Source: CATQHS01 sp965203375
Lineage (GTDB): Bacteria > Actinomycetota > Acidimicrobiia > Acidimicrobiales > Aldehydirespiratoraceae
Length of the DNA: 64,000 nucleotides
NCBI GenBank assembly: GCA_965203375.1
Contig: OZ241886.1
Span: 3,658,001-3,722,000 of the forward strand
Reading direction: 5' to 3'
A program made the translations under genes and the position numbers. How positions within the stretch are numbered: the stretch's first letter is position 1; the number at the start of each line of letters is the position of its first letter. The notes under the pieces are model-generated. The model was not told the DNA's origin. It was given only the letters and a program-made list of their open reading frames with translations, and did not search any database. Of the stretch, positions 50,743 to 59,737 are shown in pieces.

Positions 50743-51888
50743 ATGATGATGAAAGTCGACGCGGCCACGGAGCTGCACCGCCACCTGATGGCCGCGGCCG
50801 ACGACCTGTCGGCCGACTCGGCCGTGATCACCGACTTGATGGGCGAGGCCTCGACCCTGCTGAACCAGACGCTGGCCGATGTGGGCCACGATGTGCGGCG
50901 GCTGGCCGGGCGGCTGCGGACCATCGCCGATGACCTCGACGACCGGGTCCGCCTGGTGGCGCTGGGCGGACCCGACATGAACGCCGGGCTGGCCGCTCTG
51001 GAGCACCTGCGGGACCACTTCAAGCTGATCGAGTGCCGGGGCGACCCGAGCCGGGCCGACGGCAAGCTGTCGCGCCGGGATCTGGAATGGGCCCGGGGGG
51101 AGCTGCCCGGACCGGCGGGCGACGCCGCGGCCTGGCTGCTGGCCAACCGCGGCTTCTTCGACCGGGTGGAGACGGCCAAGCACAACCGCCGCTACCTGAA
51201 CCGGCCCTATGACGGCGTCTTCGATCACAACGAGGCCGAAGAGGACGGGCTGATGTCGTTGGAGGACATCGACGCCTTCGTGACCAAGTCGACGGCCTGG
51301 GCGACGCTGCTGCCCCATTTGGCCGCCATCGACGGCGCGGCCTCCGGGGGCGGCGAGGGCGCGGCCGACGGGGTGCTGAGCCGGGAGGACTTCGAGGCCC
51401 TGATGGCCGGCTACCACCTCCCGCCCGACGTGGACCGGGCGGTGAAGCAGGTGCTCGCCGACCGCGCCTACCACCAGCCCGGCGGCGGCACCGTGGGGCT
51501 GGGCACGGCGCTGGACCTGCTGTCGTTCGTCCCGGTGGTGGGCGACCTGGTGGACGCGGGCCGGGCCCTCTACTACGTCCTCAACGGCGACTACGTCACC
51601 GCCGGCATCTTCGCCCTGGGCCTAGCCCCCATCCCGGGCCTGTCCGGGTCGGGGCTGCGCCACTCGGTGCGGATGGTGGAGAACATCGCCGACGCGGCCA
51701 TGGGCGGGGGCCGCCAGGCGGGCGCGGCCCGGGCCAAGCAGGAGTTCATAACCGACACCATGCAGACCTGGCGGGCCAACGAGGCCGCCGATTTCGTCTT
51801 GGAGAAGACCGGCGAGGACGAGGGCTGGCTGGGCGAGATCAACCAGGTCATCTCCAGCCGCATGAGCAAGCAGTTCATGCTCCGTTAG
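50743..51888 (+). CDS. Possible secreted toxin-like protein with EF-hand-like and pre-toxin-like segments
   Basis: A 381-residue protein from ATG 50743; GTG 50716 is in frame. The first 75 residues are helical and resemble WXG/LXG-type secretion domains. Next come three acidic segments like loose EF-hands (SRADGKLSRRDLE, EEDGLMSLEDID, ADGVLSREDFE). Then a hydrophobic stretch LSFVPVVGDLVDAGRALYY followed by IFALGLAPIPGLSGSG, the style of pre-toxin linkers in polymorphic toxins. The last 70 residues are short and match no toxin I know. No immunity-like gene is obvious downstream. TTGACA at 50697-50702 and a TCGACA-TCT-TGTCGA palindrome at 50675-50689 lie upstream. Confidence 0.5.
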   Translation: MMMKVDAATELHRHLMAAADDLSADSAVITDLMGEASTLLNQTLADVGHDVRRLAGRLRTIADDLDDRVRLVALGGPDMNAGLAALEHLRDHFKLIECRGDPSRADGKLSRRDLEWARGELPGPAGDAAAWLLANRGFFDRVETAKHNRRYLNRPYDGVFDHNEAEEDGLMSLEDIDAFVTKSTAWATLLPHLAAIDGAASGGGEGAADGVLSREDFEALMAGYHLPPDVDRAVKQVLADRAYHQPGGGTVGLGTALDLLSFVPVVGDLVDAGRALYYVLNGDYVTAGIFALGLAPIPGLSGSGLRHSVRMVENIADAAMGGGRQAGAARAKQEFITDTMQTWRANEAADFVLEKTGEDEGWLGEINQVISSRMSKQFMLR

Positions 51889-52020
51889 CCCCTGCGGCGG
51901 GCGGGCGGCGGGCGGGCGGCGGGCGGGCGGCGGGTGCCGGGCCGGGACCCGCGGGCCGGTCAGTCCGAACCGGGGAGGTCGGGGGTTGCGTGCCGGGTTG
52001 GGCCGGGGCCGGCGGGCCGG

Positions 52021-53037
52021 TCAGTCCGGGCCGGGGCGGCGGGCCCGGCTGGGGGCCACCCGGGGCGGCTCGTTGGGCATCTTGGGGTAGACCGGCGGCC
52101 ACGGGGCGTCCATCAGCCCGGCGGCCATGTCCCGGCGGTGCCACTCCAGCAGCGGCTCCAGCGAGCAGGGCTCGTCGTCGATGGCGGCCCAGGCGTCGCC
52201 GCGCTCGACCAGGCGGGCGGGAACGGTGGCGATGGTCAGCTCGTCGGGGGCCACGTCGGCCGCCTCGGACCAGCCGATGGGGGTGGACACCTGGGCGCCG
52301 GGCCGGGGCCGCACCGACCAGGCCCCGAACACCGTCTTGTGGGGCGAGTTCTGGTTGAAGTCGACGAACACCCGCCGGCCCCGCTCCTCCTTCCACCAGG
52401 CGTCGGTGATGAGGTCGGGTCGGCGGCGGGCCAGCTCCCGGGCCAGGGCCACGGCCGCGGCCCTCACCTCGTAGGAGTCCCAGCGGGGCAGCAGCCGGAT
52501 GTAGACGTGCAGACCGCTGCGGCCGGTGGTCTTGGGGAAGCCCCGCAGCCCGAGCTCGTCGAGGGCGGCCCGCACCTCGCCGGCCGCCTCCCGAACCTGG
52601 TCGAAGACGACGCCGGGCTGGGGGTCGAGGTCGATGCGCAGCTCGTCGGCGTGGTCGGGGTCCGAGGCCCGGCTGGGCCACACGTGGAAGCCCAGGCACC
52701 CGGTGTTGGCGGCCCACACCACGTGGGCGATGTCGGCGGCCACCATGGCGTTGGAGGTGGTGCCGTTGGGGGTGCTCACCACCTGGGTGAGCAGCCAGTC
52801 GGGGGCGCCCTTGGGCACCCGCTTCTGGAAGAACGACGGCCCCTCGGCCCCGTGGGGGTAGCGCTCCAGCAGAGTGGGGCGGCCGCCCATGGCCCGCATG
52901 AGGGGCTCGGCCACGGCCAGGTAGTAGCGGACCAAATCGAGCTTGGTCTCGCCCCGCTCGGAGAAGAACACCTTGTCGGGGTTGGTGACCCGCACCCCGC
53001 GCCCGGCCAGCTCGAGGATCACCGGCTCGGTGGTCAC
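52021..53037 (-). CDS. LigD-type polymerase/primase domain protein (NHEJ)
   Basis: A 338-residue stand-alone LigD polymerase domain: RVTNPDKVFFSERGETKLDL, PTLLERYPHGAEGPSFFQKR, ADELRIDLDPQPG (catalytic Asp pair), FPKTTGRSGLHVYIRL and FVDFNQNSPHKTVFGAWS. It fills gaps with ribo- or deoxynucleotides in non-homologous end joining, working with Ku and a ligase encoded elsewhere. GTG 53037 is the start. Beyond its stop (51889-52020) is a GC-rich stretch with GGGCGGC runs and a near-duplicate of the stop region. Confidence 0.87.
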   Translation of the reverse strand: MTTEPVILELAGRGVRVTNPDKVFFSERGETKLDLVRYYLAVAEPLMRAMGGRPTLLERYPHGAEGPSFFQKRVPKGAPDWLLTQVVSTPNGTTSNAMVAADIAHVVWAANTGCLGFHVWPSRASDPDHADELRIDLDPQPGVVFDQVREAAGEVRAALDELGLRGFPKTTGRSGLHVYIRLLPRWDSYEVRAAAVALARELARRRPDLITDAWWKEERGRRVFVDFNQNSPHKTVFGAWSVRPRPGAQVSTPIGWSEAADVAPDELTIATVPARLVERGDAWAAIDDEPCSLEPLLEWHRRDMAAGLMDAPWPPVYPKMPNEPPRVAPSRARRPGPD

Positions 53038-53144
53038 GGCGCTGGCAGTCGCCGCCGGTCGGGGCCGGTCACAGCCGAGAGGCCTCGGCGGTAATGGTCG
53101 GCGGCAATGGCCCGGACCAGGCGCCGGTCGAGGCCGGCCACGGC

Positions 53145-53600
53145 TCAGCCCTCGACCGAGCGGGCCTCAAGATGGCCGACGAGGGCGTCGACGGCGAGGC
53201 GGTAGCTGGCCGCCCCGAACCCGGCGATCACTCCCAGGCAGACCGGGGCCAGCACCGAGGTGCGGCGGAAGTCCTCCCGGGCGTGAACGTTGGAGAGGTG
53301 GGCCTCCACCACGGGGATGTCGATGGCGGCGATGGCGTCGCGCAGGGCGATGGAGTAATGGGAGAAGGCACCGGGGTTGAGGACGATCCCGTCGGCCGAG
53401 CCCCGAGCCCGGTGCAGGGCATCGACCAGCTCGCCCTCGACGTTGGACTGGAAGTGCTCGACGGCGGCGCCGCGCTCAGCCCCGTAGGCGGCGAGGTCGC
53501 CGATGATCTCGGCGAGCGTGGCCGCCCCGTACACCTCGGGCTCCCGCTCCCCCAGCAGGTTCAGGTTGGGCCCGTTCACCACCAGCAGCGTCCAAGTCAT
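53145..53600 (-). CDS. aroQ: 3-dehydroquinate dehydratase, type II
   Basis: A 151-residue type II dehydroquinase: LLVVNGPNLNLLGEREPEVY, EHFQSNVEGELVDALHRARG, LNPGAFSHYSIALRDAIAAI, VVEAHLSNVHAREDFRRTS. It makes 3-dehydroshikimate in the shikimate pathway, or works in quinate breakdown. ATG 53600 begins the conserved text; the upstream extension to 53660 is unlikely. No other aro gene is adjacent. Confidence 0.88.
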   Translation of the reverse strand: MTWTLLVVNGPNLNLLGEREPEVYGAATLAEIIGDLAAYGAERGAAVEHFQSNVEGELVDALHRARGSADGIVLNPGAFSHYSIALRDAIAAIDIPVVEAHLSNVHAREDFRRTSVLAPVCLGVIAGFGAASYRLAVDALVGHLEARSVEG

Positions 53601-53706
53601 GGCCCTCGTTGTATCACCGCCGGACTCAGATCGCGGCCCCAGCCCGATAACGAACACCACGCGGACAGCTCTTCCTCAGGTCGCTTCCGCTGAACCATCT
53701 ATCAAT

Positions 53707-53720
53707 TTTACTTAAGTAAA
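53707..53720. promoter_or_regulatory. Operator-like 14-bp palindrome upstream of the AAA ATPase gene
   Basis: TTTACTTAAGTAAA is a perfect palindrome. GTAAAC or GTTTA half-sites recur at about 53725, 53740 (TAAAC) and 53758. The region 53700-53770 is AT-rich against its surroundings, suggesting repressor control of the gene at 53785. Confidence 0.55.
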
Positions 53721-53784
53721 CACGGTTTATTAGAAATCACTAAACTGCCGTTACAAAAGTAAACTCGGCCCGTCAGGAGTTGCC

Positions 53785-55011
53785 GTGGACCCGCGCCTGA
53801 ACCCCTACACGCCCAATGCCGGGGCCATTCCCCCGGTGCTAGTCGGACGCCAAGACGAGATGGAGGCATTCGAGGTGTTGCTGGATCGCCTCCGGGCGGG
53901 CCGGACCGAACAGTCCATGATCATCACCGGGCTGCGCGGAGTGGGCAAGACGGTGCTGCTCACCGAGTTCGGACGAATCGCTGCCGATCGCAACTGGGTG
54001 GCCATCGAGATGGAGATAGCCAAACACGACGACAATCGTTTTCGCCTAGAACTCGCCCGCGAATGCCGACGGGCCTTGCTGAGCATTGCCCCCCGACAGC
54101 GTTGGGGAGAACGAGCTCGGAGAGCGGCCCGAGTTCTCAGATCCTTCAGTCTGAGCGTCGACCCTGGCGGTCGGCTCACAGCGGGATTCGGGGTCGACGC
54201 TCTGGAGGGATACGGAGACAGCGGTTTCCTCAGTGCCGACGTGCAGGACCTTATGGTTAGCCTGGGCGAGGTCGCTTCAGAGCACAGCGCTGGAGTGATC
54301 CTGTTGTTCGACGAAATCCAACTCCTCGAAACCTCCCAGTTCGAAGCACTTATCGTCGCCATCCACAAGATCGTTCAGCGGTCCCTTCCCCTCGTGCTGG
54401 TAGCCGCTGGACTGCCCCAACTCCCGGCACTGGCCGGTGAGGCCAAATCCTATTCCGAGCGGCTCTTCAGATTCCCCGGCATCGGCTCGCTGAACGATGA
54501 CGAGGCCCGGTTGGCGCTGAGCCAGCCTGCGGCCGATCTGGGACTCGAGTTTCTTGACGGGGCGATCGGCGTGGGCCTCGACTTCACCGAGGGGTTCCCG
54601 TACTTCATCCAAGAGTTCGGCCAAGCCGCGTGGAATCTGGCCGACTCTCCACATGTGACTGTGAGCGACGCGGAGAAAGCGCGTCTGGTCGTGGAAGAAA
54701 AACTGGATTCCAACTTCTTCAGGGTCCGACTCGACCGCACAACCGAACTTCAGAGGGCCTATCTGCGAGCAATGGCCGAACTCGGCCCCAATCCGCAGCG
54801 GGCCGCGGCTGTGGCCAAGGTTCTGAACCGAACAACCCAGCAATGCGGAACGGTCCGATCCCAGTTGATCGAGAAGGGTCTGCTCTACCAACCTCAGCAC
54901 GGCGACGCCGCGTTCACTGTTCCCCACTTCGACCGCCACCTGAAGCGAACCATCCCGCAACTCATCGTGCCCCCCATCCGCCGTCGGAAGGCGGAGCATA
55001 ATATCTCGTAG
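53785..55011 (+). CDS. AAA ATPase of the COG1672/ORC-like type
   Basis: A 408-residue STAND/ORC-like ATPase. Opening VLVGRQDEMEAFEVLLDRL, Walker A ITGLRGVGKTVLLTE (about residues 48-62), Walker B VILLFDEIQLLE (about 172-183), sensor LVLVAAGLPQLP, and a C-terminal winged-helix-like region (AAAVAKVLNRTTQQCGTVRS). Such proteins are often in mobile or defence-like loci, but the function is not established. GTG 53785 has CAGGAG six bases upstream. A coiled-coil gene remnant follows at once. Confidence 0.75.
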   Translation: MDPRLNPYTPNAGAIPPVLVGRQDEMEAFEVLLDRLRAGRTEQSMIITGLRGVGKTVLLTEFGRIAADRNWVAIEMEIAKHDDNRFRLELARECRRALLSIAPRQRWGERARRAARVLRSFSLSVDPGGRLTAGFGVDALEGYGDSGFLSADVQDLMVSLGEVASEHSAGVILLFDEIQLLETSQFEALIVAIHKIVQRSLPLVLVAAGLPQLPALAGEAKSYSERLFRFPGIGSLNDDEARLALSQPAADLGLEFLDGAIGVGLDFTEGFPYFIQEFGQAAWNLADSPHVTVSDAEKARLVVEEKLDSNFFRVRLDRTTELQRAYLRAMAELGPNPQRAAAVAKVLNRTTQQCGTVRSQLIEKGLLYQPQHGDAAFTVPHFDRHLKRTIPQLIVPPIRRRKAEHNIS

Positions 55012-55018
55012 AATTTGA

Positions 55019-55174
55019 AATAAAGCCACTAATCAACGCATTGACGCCACAAATCAACGGATCGACGACACCAACAAGCGCATTGACGACACCAACACTA
55101 TCGTCGCCCAATTCCGAGACGACCTACAACAAACCCTGCATTCACTGACCCCAGCATCGTCCTCAGACCATTAA
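55019..55174 (+). pseudogene. Remnant of a coiled-coil protein gene (no start codon)
   Basis: An open stretch of 51 codons, between TGA at 55016-55018 and TAA at 55172-55174, encodes heptad-like text: TNQRIDATNQRIDDTNKRID, then VAQFRDDLQQTLHSL. It has no start codon and resembles the coiled-coil part of the protein at 25206-25625 (IDVTNARIDQQRIEL). It is read here as a 3' fragment of a related gene. Confidence 0.55.
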
Positions 55175-55175
55175 G

Positions 55176-56069
55176 TCACCGGTCTGGGTTCGGCAGTTTT
55201 GCAAGGGCTAATAGACATCTGACTAGTTCGTCAATTTCTGGTAACAGATATTTATAGTGCAAGCGACCCTGTTTTTTCTCTGAATAGATGCCAAGATCCT
55301 CTCCACAACGCCGGATCAATGAGATATAAGAATCAATCTGAGAACCGTGAGCCGGGAGATATTTGCGCAGCTTTATTTCAGAAGGAAACCTTACATTAGG
55401 GTGGCCACCACTAATGGCCATTAAGGACAAGGTTCCTGAGGCTGATTCAGTTGAGTTGACTCGTATTGAAAATCCTTTCGGACCATTAGTATCGGCCTTC
55501 AGGCATCCGATAGAGACTTTACCAGTTGTTGGCTCCAACTTGGTACCAAGACGTTCCGCCAGTCCCCGAAACAAAGGATGCCTTTGCATCTCCTCTGAAA
55601 CATTGTTACGCGACTGATATGATGAACGGCCATCCAGAGCCTGTTCAATTTGTTCAATCAAGTGCTGGATCTGAACAGATACTTGAGAGGTCAAGGCCGG
55701 AAAGGCTGTACACCGCTTTGACATGAACTCAGCTATCTCTTCTAGACTCAAATCGGCACTGTCAGCCTTCCTCCCCCAGATCGTTTTGACCGGTTCACTC
55801 AAGGATTTACGATATCTGATGATCTGTCCTGGATCAGTTCCAATCTCTACTTCAACCCATGCCAGCGTAGTGCCACTCAAAGCAATCTTAAAATCAGGGC
55901 GAACTTCATTCTGATTCTTCGGAGGGTAAACGATCGCATTGCCTGGTAAACCTAGCTTAGATAACAGCCAAGTACGCAGCCAATCATGCCCTAACAATCC
56001 AAAAAGCGCTACATTGATTCGATTTTCTGTTTTGCTCAGATCTTCTTTCGAGTGGAGGTCATTGATCAC
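55176..56069 (-). CDS. PD-(D/E)XK-like nuclease candidate, last gene of second defence operon
   Basis: A 297-residue protein. VRPDFKIALSGTTLAWVEVE (about residues 57-76) followed by IGTDPGQIIRYR fits the D...ExE...Q core of PD-(D/E)XK nucleases. The C-terminal half is of unknown fold. It starts within the stop of the ATPase gene (ATGA at 56066-56069), a strong sign that the pair acts together, as in many ATPase-nuclease antiphage systems. Composition is AT-rich. The assignment rests on the motif only. Confidence 0.6.
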   Translation of the reverse strand: MINDLHSKEDLSKTENRINVALFGLLGHDWLRTWLLSKLGLPGNAIVYPPKNQNEVRPDFKIALSGTTLAWVEVEIGTDPGQIIRYRKSLSEPVKTIWGRKADSADLSLEEIAEFMSKRCTAFPALTSQVSVQIQHLIEQIEQALDGRSSYQSRNNVSEEMQRHPLFRGLAERLGTKLEPTTGKVSIGCLKADTNGPKGFSIRVNSTESASGTLSLMAISGGHPNVRFPSEIKLRKYLPAHGSQIDSYISLIRRCGEDLGIYSEKKQGRLHYKYLLPEIDELVRCLLALAKLPNPDR

Positions 56070-58072
56070 AGTTCATCACCACTCTTTCTCTCGTCGGACA
56101 AAGGTCCATCACGGTTTTGTCTTCTTCTGCGCTTATACACACTGCTGCGTATCAAAGATTGCGCTTCTCTAGCTCCTAGGTCAAAAAAACCATCCGGCCA
56201 ATCTTGGCTCAACCCACCATATGCATTTATTTTTGACTCGCAAAAAGTTGTCTGCCCATTATTTTGTTCGGCGAACAATAAGCCGATTAGTGATTGAGTT
56301 TCATCAGAATCATCTTCCGCAACTCTTCGTCGGAGCCTGTTGATGAGATGCTCGCTATGAGTCTCGACAAGTATTTGTCTGCCCGAACGCGTGCATTCCA
56401 AAAGAAAATCAGCTAACTTATATTGCAGCGCTGGATGAAGGTGAAGCTCCGGCTGCTCCAGAATGATTAGATCACCTGGATCAGAGATGAGACAGATCAG
56501 AAGGACTGGAAGTACTTGACTAACACCGACCCCGACGGAAGTAAGATCGACAGACCTATCAGTCGACGGTGGGGACACTTTCAGTTCATAACCGAATCGA
56601 CCTAAATCTTGAGTTTGTGACGAATCGGCTATACCGAACTCTTGCAACCAGTATTCAAGCGCCGACGCCAAATTTGCATGTCTAGATGATTGCACTTCTT
56701 GATCAGCTTTCGTATGTAATATGGCCGCAGCCTGCTCACCATTGACTCCAAGATCAGAAGCATCAGATATATAGTCATATAGAGGACGCGGATTTGTTCG
56801 CAACGGCCCCAGATACTTGACTGATTTGCCAAAAAAATTCCTTACTTGTTGAGACCCTATAAGTTCTGTTGGTTCACCTAATGGAGACTGCTCTGATTCA
56901 TCTAGCTTAACTTCCGAACTCCAAGGTTCTTCTTCAAAAAGTTCCCGGAGATGCCTTCTAAAGGCGGCCTTACCTAATTCACCCATACTACTCGCAATCT
57001 TCCGCATATCTTGCTTAGACAGTGTCTTCAATTCCTTATCAACAATAGTTGCAAGAAGTTTCAGATCATTGTCCCTGCTATGTTTATTCCACCAATACGT
57101 GCCTTTACCTCTCTCATCACACATGTACTTAATATGCTGCTCAGCTACCCGAACGGCCATTACATCAACATCCGATAACTCGTCGTAAGTGCTCTCAAAG
57201 TATCGAAGTATCCTATCATATGCTTGATCGTCGATAACATATGGCCAACCAAATTGTTCATCAACTTCAGTAAGGCCCTCTAAGGCGTACTGGATGGCAT
57301 GATTCCACCAGCAATGAGCATACGAGTCGATTATACTGCGCTTAGTATAGGCTAAATGTGGTATACCACCGACCACTATAGCGGCATCACAGTTGTACAT
57401 TTCGATAGATTCTAGGGTGGGGTATGAAGCATACCACCATGGTGACCGACAAGAAAGTTGACCAGATGTGTTAAGTATATTATTCCTCTCTAACTTGTCT
57501 GATATAGGGACGAAAATTAGATCATCTGACGGCTCTATATAGGAGATAATTTCGAATAAATCGCATTCCAAATGTGGCACTATTTCAATTGAGTCGTCAG
57601 ACCACAACCGGTCAAATCTTTTGAAACTAAGGGATTGTATTTGGGAACTTCCACTGTTCGCATTTACATCCTGCGTAAGATCCAGTGACCACAAATAACT
57701 TTCTTCTTCTTCTTCTTCTAAACTAGTCAACCTAGCCAGACTAGCCAAACTAGATTTCCAATTATATTCCGATAAAAATACGGTGATCTGGATCGGAGAC
57801 TCAGGATTCTCGTTTATAAAATTTTTTGTCTCTTCAAAGGTGCCTAGACGTACCAGTTCGCCATTCAGCGGGAAGCGGCCCGTAGAGTCCTCTGACCGGA
57901 CCGCTTGTGATAGTGCCAGTATTGACTGAATGAGCGAACTCTTACCAGAACTGTTAGCCCCTACGATGATAGTCAAAGGGTGAAAGTCTACCTTAGCGTG
58001 GGCAATCGACTTGAAGTCCTTTAGTTCAATCGACCTAAGCATATAGGGATGTGCGATAGGATTTTCAGGCAT
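56066..58072 (-). CDS. OLD-like AAA ATPase with DUF3696, second defence operon gene 4
   Basis: A 668-residue ATPase. Walker A IIVGANSSGKSSLIQ (about residues 36-50), ABC-like region VGVGVSQVLPVLLICL, Walker B LIILEQPELHLHPALQ and switch LVETHSEHLINRLRRR. The C-terminus NAYGGLSQDWPDGFFD is the DUF3696 signature (COG4938). A central region of about 350 residues is unique. These ATPases pair with nucleases or other effectors in defence loci. ATG 58072 overlaps the upstream stop by 8 bases; ATG 58042 is an alternative. Strongly AT-rich. Confidence 0.82.
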   Translation of the reverse strand: MPENPIAHPYMLRSIELKDFKSIAHAKVDFHPLTIIVGANSSGKSSLIQSILALSQAVRSEDSTGRFPLNGELVRLGTFEETKNFINENPESPIQITVFLSEYNWKSSLASLARLTSLEEEEEESYLWSLDLTQDVNANSGSSQIQSLSFKRFDRLWSDDSIEIVPHLECDLFEIISYIEPSDDLIFVPISDKLERNNILNTSGQLSCRSPWWYASYPTLESIEMYNCDAAIVVGGIPHLAYTKRSIIDSYAHCWWNHAIQYALEGLTEVDEQFGWPYVIDDQAYDRILRYFESTYDELSDVDVMAVRVAEQHIKYMCDERGKGTYWWNKHSRDNDLKLLATIVDKELKTLSKQDMRKIASSMGELGKAAFRRHLRELFEEEPWSSEVKLDESEQSPLGEPTELIGSQQVRNFFGKSVKYLGPLRTNPRPLYDYISDASDLGVNGEQAAAILHTKADQEVQSSRHANLASALEYWLQEFGIADSSQTQDLGRFGYELKVSPPSTDRSVDLTSVGVGVSQVLPVLLICLISDPGDLIILEQPELHLHPALQYKLADFLLECTRSGRQILVETHSEHLINRLRRRVAEDDSDETQSLIGLLFAEQNNGQTTFCESKINAYGGLSQDWPDGFFDLGAREAQSLIRSSVYKRRRRQNRDGPLSDERKSGDEL

Positions 58073-58763
58073 AATCTAAGGCTTTCGTTGATCTGTGACT
58101 GAAAATAATACAATAATCGAGGCCAATATCTGGGTCGATTTTGTTTGAAGTGTCAGGGTCAAGAGCACCAGTTCTTAGAAGCTCTTCCGTTTCATCCAAT
58201 TTCAGAATTGGGTGGTCTTCAAATACTGCGGAGATGCGGTCGGCGGCGAGTTGATTGAGAGCTTTGACTTCCTGCTGCTTGAAGTTCCACCTAGAGTCAG
58301 CGGGGCCAGCGAGAGGAAGACCGGTGCGAGGAGAGGCCGCATAAGGATGGGCGGCAGCAGCCACCTTTCCGATTTCCTCTAAGGCCTCAGCAGAGAGCCC
58401 ACCCACACGCTCGCCCACAAGCTTGCTTGACCGCCTCACTTGATAAGTAAAGACTGCACTGCGAACTCTCGTCTCAACGACTACCGGGTATGGGGCTCCG
58501 GTCTCATCGGGTGCGAAGACGAGATCGGTCTCAGTCGCCAACTCGACATAGGGATGGACAAGCATGATTTCGACCGAACTTCTTTCGCGATCCTCGTCCA
58601 GCACGAGGGCGAGCCGCATTGCATCATTGGGGTCGGAACATGGCGCGACTTGACGAATATCGCCTCGCTGGATGATCTTTCGGCCCTTTGGACGATGCTC
58701 AAGGTCGCCACTGCGGGGGCGGTGAGAGGAGAGCGCGGCTGAGAGGCGGTCTGGGAGCGTCAT
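58065..58763 (-). CDS. PemK/MazF-like fold protein, second defence operon gene 3
   Basis: A 232-residue protein of unknown function. Residues 30-140 follow the PemK/MazF pattern: RGDIRQVAPC, AMRLALVLDED, VEIMLVHPYVELATETDLVF, VVVETRVRSAVFTYQV and KLVGERVGGLSAEALEEIGK. The remaining 90 residues are specific to this protein. MazF proteins cut RNA; whether catalytic residues are kept here cannot be judged. It overlaps both neighbours by 4 and 8 bases. Confidence 0.5.
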   Translation of the reverse strand: MTLPDRLSAALSSHRPRSGDLEHRPKGRKIIQRGDIRQVAPCSDPNDAMRLALVLDEDRERSSVEIMLVHPYVELATETDLVFAPDETGAPYPVVVETRVRSAVFTYQVRRSSKLVGERVGGLSAEALEEIGKVAAAAHPYAASPRTGLPLAGPADSRWNFKQQEVKALNQLAADRISAVFEDHPILKLDETEELLRTGALDPDTSNKIDPDIGLDYCIIFSHRSTKALDYA

Positions 58764-59737
58764 GACTCTCGCTCCTCAAACCCGGCGCTGAGTTCATCGA
58801 CGAGAAGTCGGGCGGCTTCGTCGCGCTGGTCTTCTTCCACATCGGCCATCAGATCATCGGCGAGCCGGTCAAGCAGTGCTTTCTTGCGGTCGGCCACCCA
58901 GGGTCGGGAACGGTCCAGCCGTCGGGCCAGAGCTGCATCGGAGATCCCCTGTGCCTTGCCGAGGAGAATGGTGGCGTCCGCGTTGTCGAGCGAAGATGTG
59001 AACATGCGGATCGTGTCTCCCAGTTCCGATACCGCCAACCTCTCGTCGGCGGTGCCGGGGGCCTCGGCGGCCGAGGGTTCGGTGCCTTCTCCATCTCCAA
59101 GGGAGCTTGGAAGCCAGGATGTCAACAGATTCTCAAAAATCCTGCCTAGGTCTCTCTCGCTTAGGCCCCCCAACTCGTCCACCACCAGTTCGAGTAGCTC
59201 CCTCAGCGCGGACGAGGTGTAGACCATCGAAGCCCGCTCTGCCCGCTGGCTGGCGATTAGCCGCGGCACTCCATGGGCGGCTCCAACCGCAGCTCGCAAC
59301 TCGGCATCGGTGAGATCGCGGAACGGACGAGGATCGTCAGTGAAGGTGATCCAGCGCTGACGGCCCACCTCTTGGATCGTGAACGGAGGCTCAGCAGCGA
59401 TCCGGCGGGTCCGGGCCAAGAGCCGATCGACCACCGTCGGCCGACGGCGTCGGTAAAGGGCTCGTTTGACTTGGCGTACCAGAAGCCTTCGAACGTCCTC
59501 GATCCCTTGGGCGATGTCGAAGATGTAGTGAATTTGATTCTCGACCAGAAGTAGATCAACGGCGACATCTTGGGCGAGCTCTTCATAGGAGCCCGCGTTC
59601 CAGCCCTCGCCGTCGTTGTAGATATTGGGCGGGTACCGGCGAGCCACCGACGCCGTGATTTCAAGCAGCAGATCCCAGATCTGTCGGCTGATTGTCTCAG
59701 CCTCGTACTCGCGGCGCAGACCGTCCAAGGTCGTCAT
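58760..59737 (-). CDS. Sigma-70-like DNA-binding protein, second defence operon gene 2
   Basis: A 325-residue protein. The N-terminal 120 residues resemble sigma region 2: SYEELAQDVAVDLLL, then VRRLLVRQVKRALYRRRRPT. The C-terminus has a sigma region 4-like helix-turn-helix: GISDAALARRLDRSRPWVAD. An acidic Gly/Glu-rich linker joins them. It may direct RNA polymerase to this operon or act as a dedicated regulator. Overlaps of 4 bases on both sides couple it to its neighbours. More GC-rich than the two downstream genes. Confidence 0.55.
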   Translation of the reverse strand: MTTLDGLRREYEAETISRQIWDLLLEITASVARRYPPNIYNDGEGWNAGSYEELAQDVAVDLLLVENQIHYIFDIAQGIEDVRRLLVRQVKRALYRRRRPTVVDRLLARTRRIAAEPPFTIQEVGRQRWITFTDDPRPFRDLTDAELRAAVGAAHGVPRLIASQRAERASMVYTSSALRELLELVVDELGGLSERDLGRIFENLLTSWLPSSLGDGEGTEPSAAEAPGTADERLAVSELGDTIRMFTSSLDNADATILLGKAQGISDAALARRLDRSRPWVADRKKALLDRLADDLMADVEEDQRDEAARLLVDELSAGFEERES

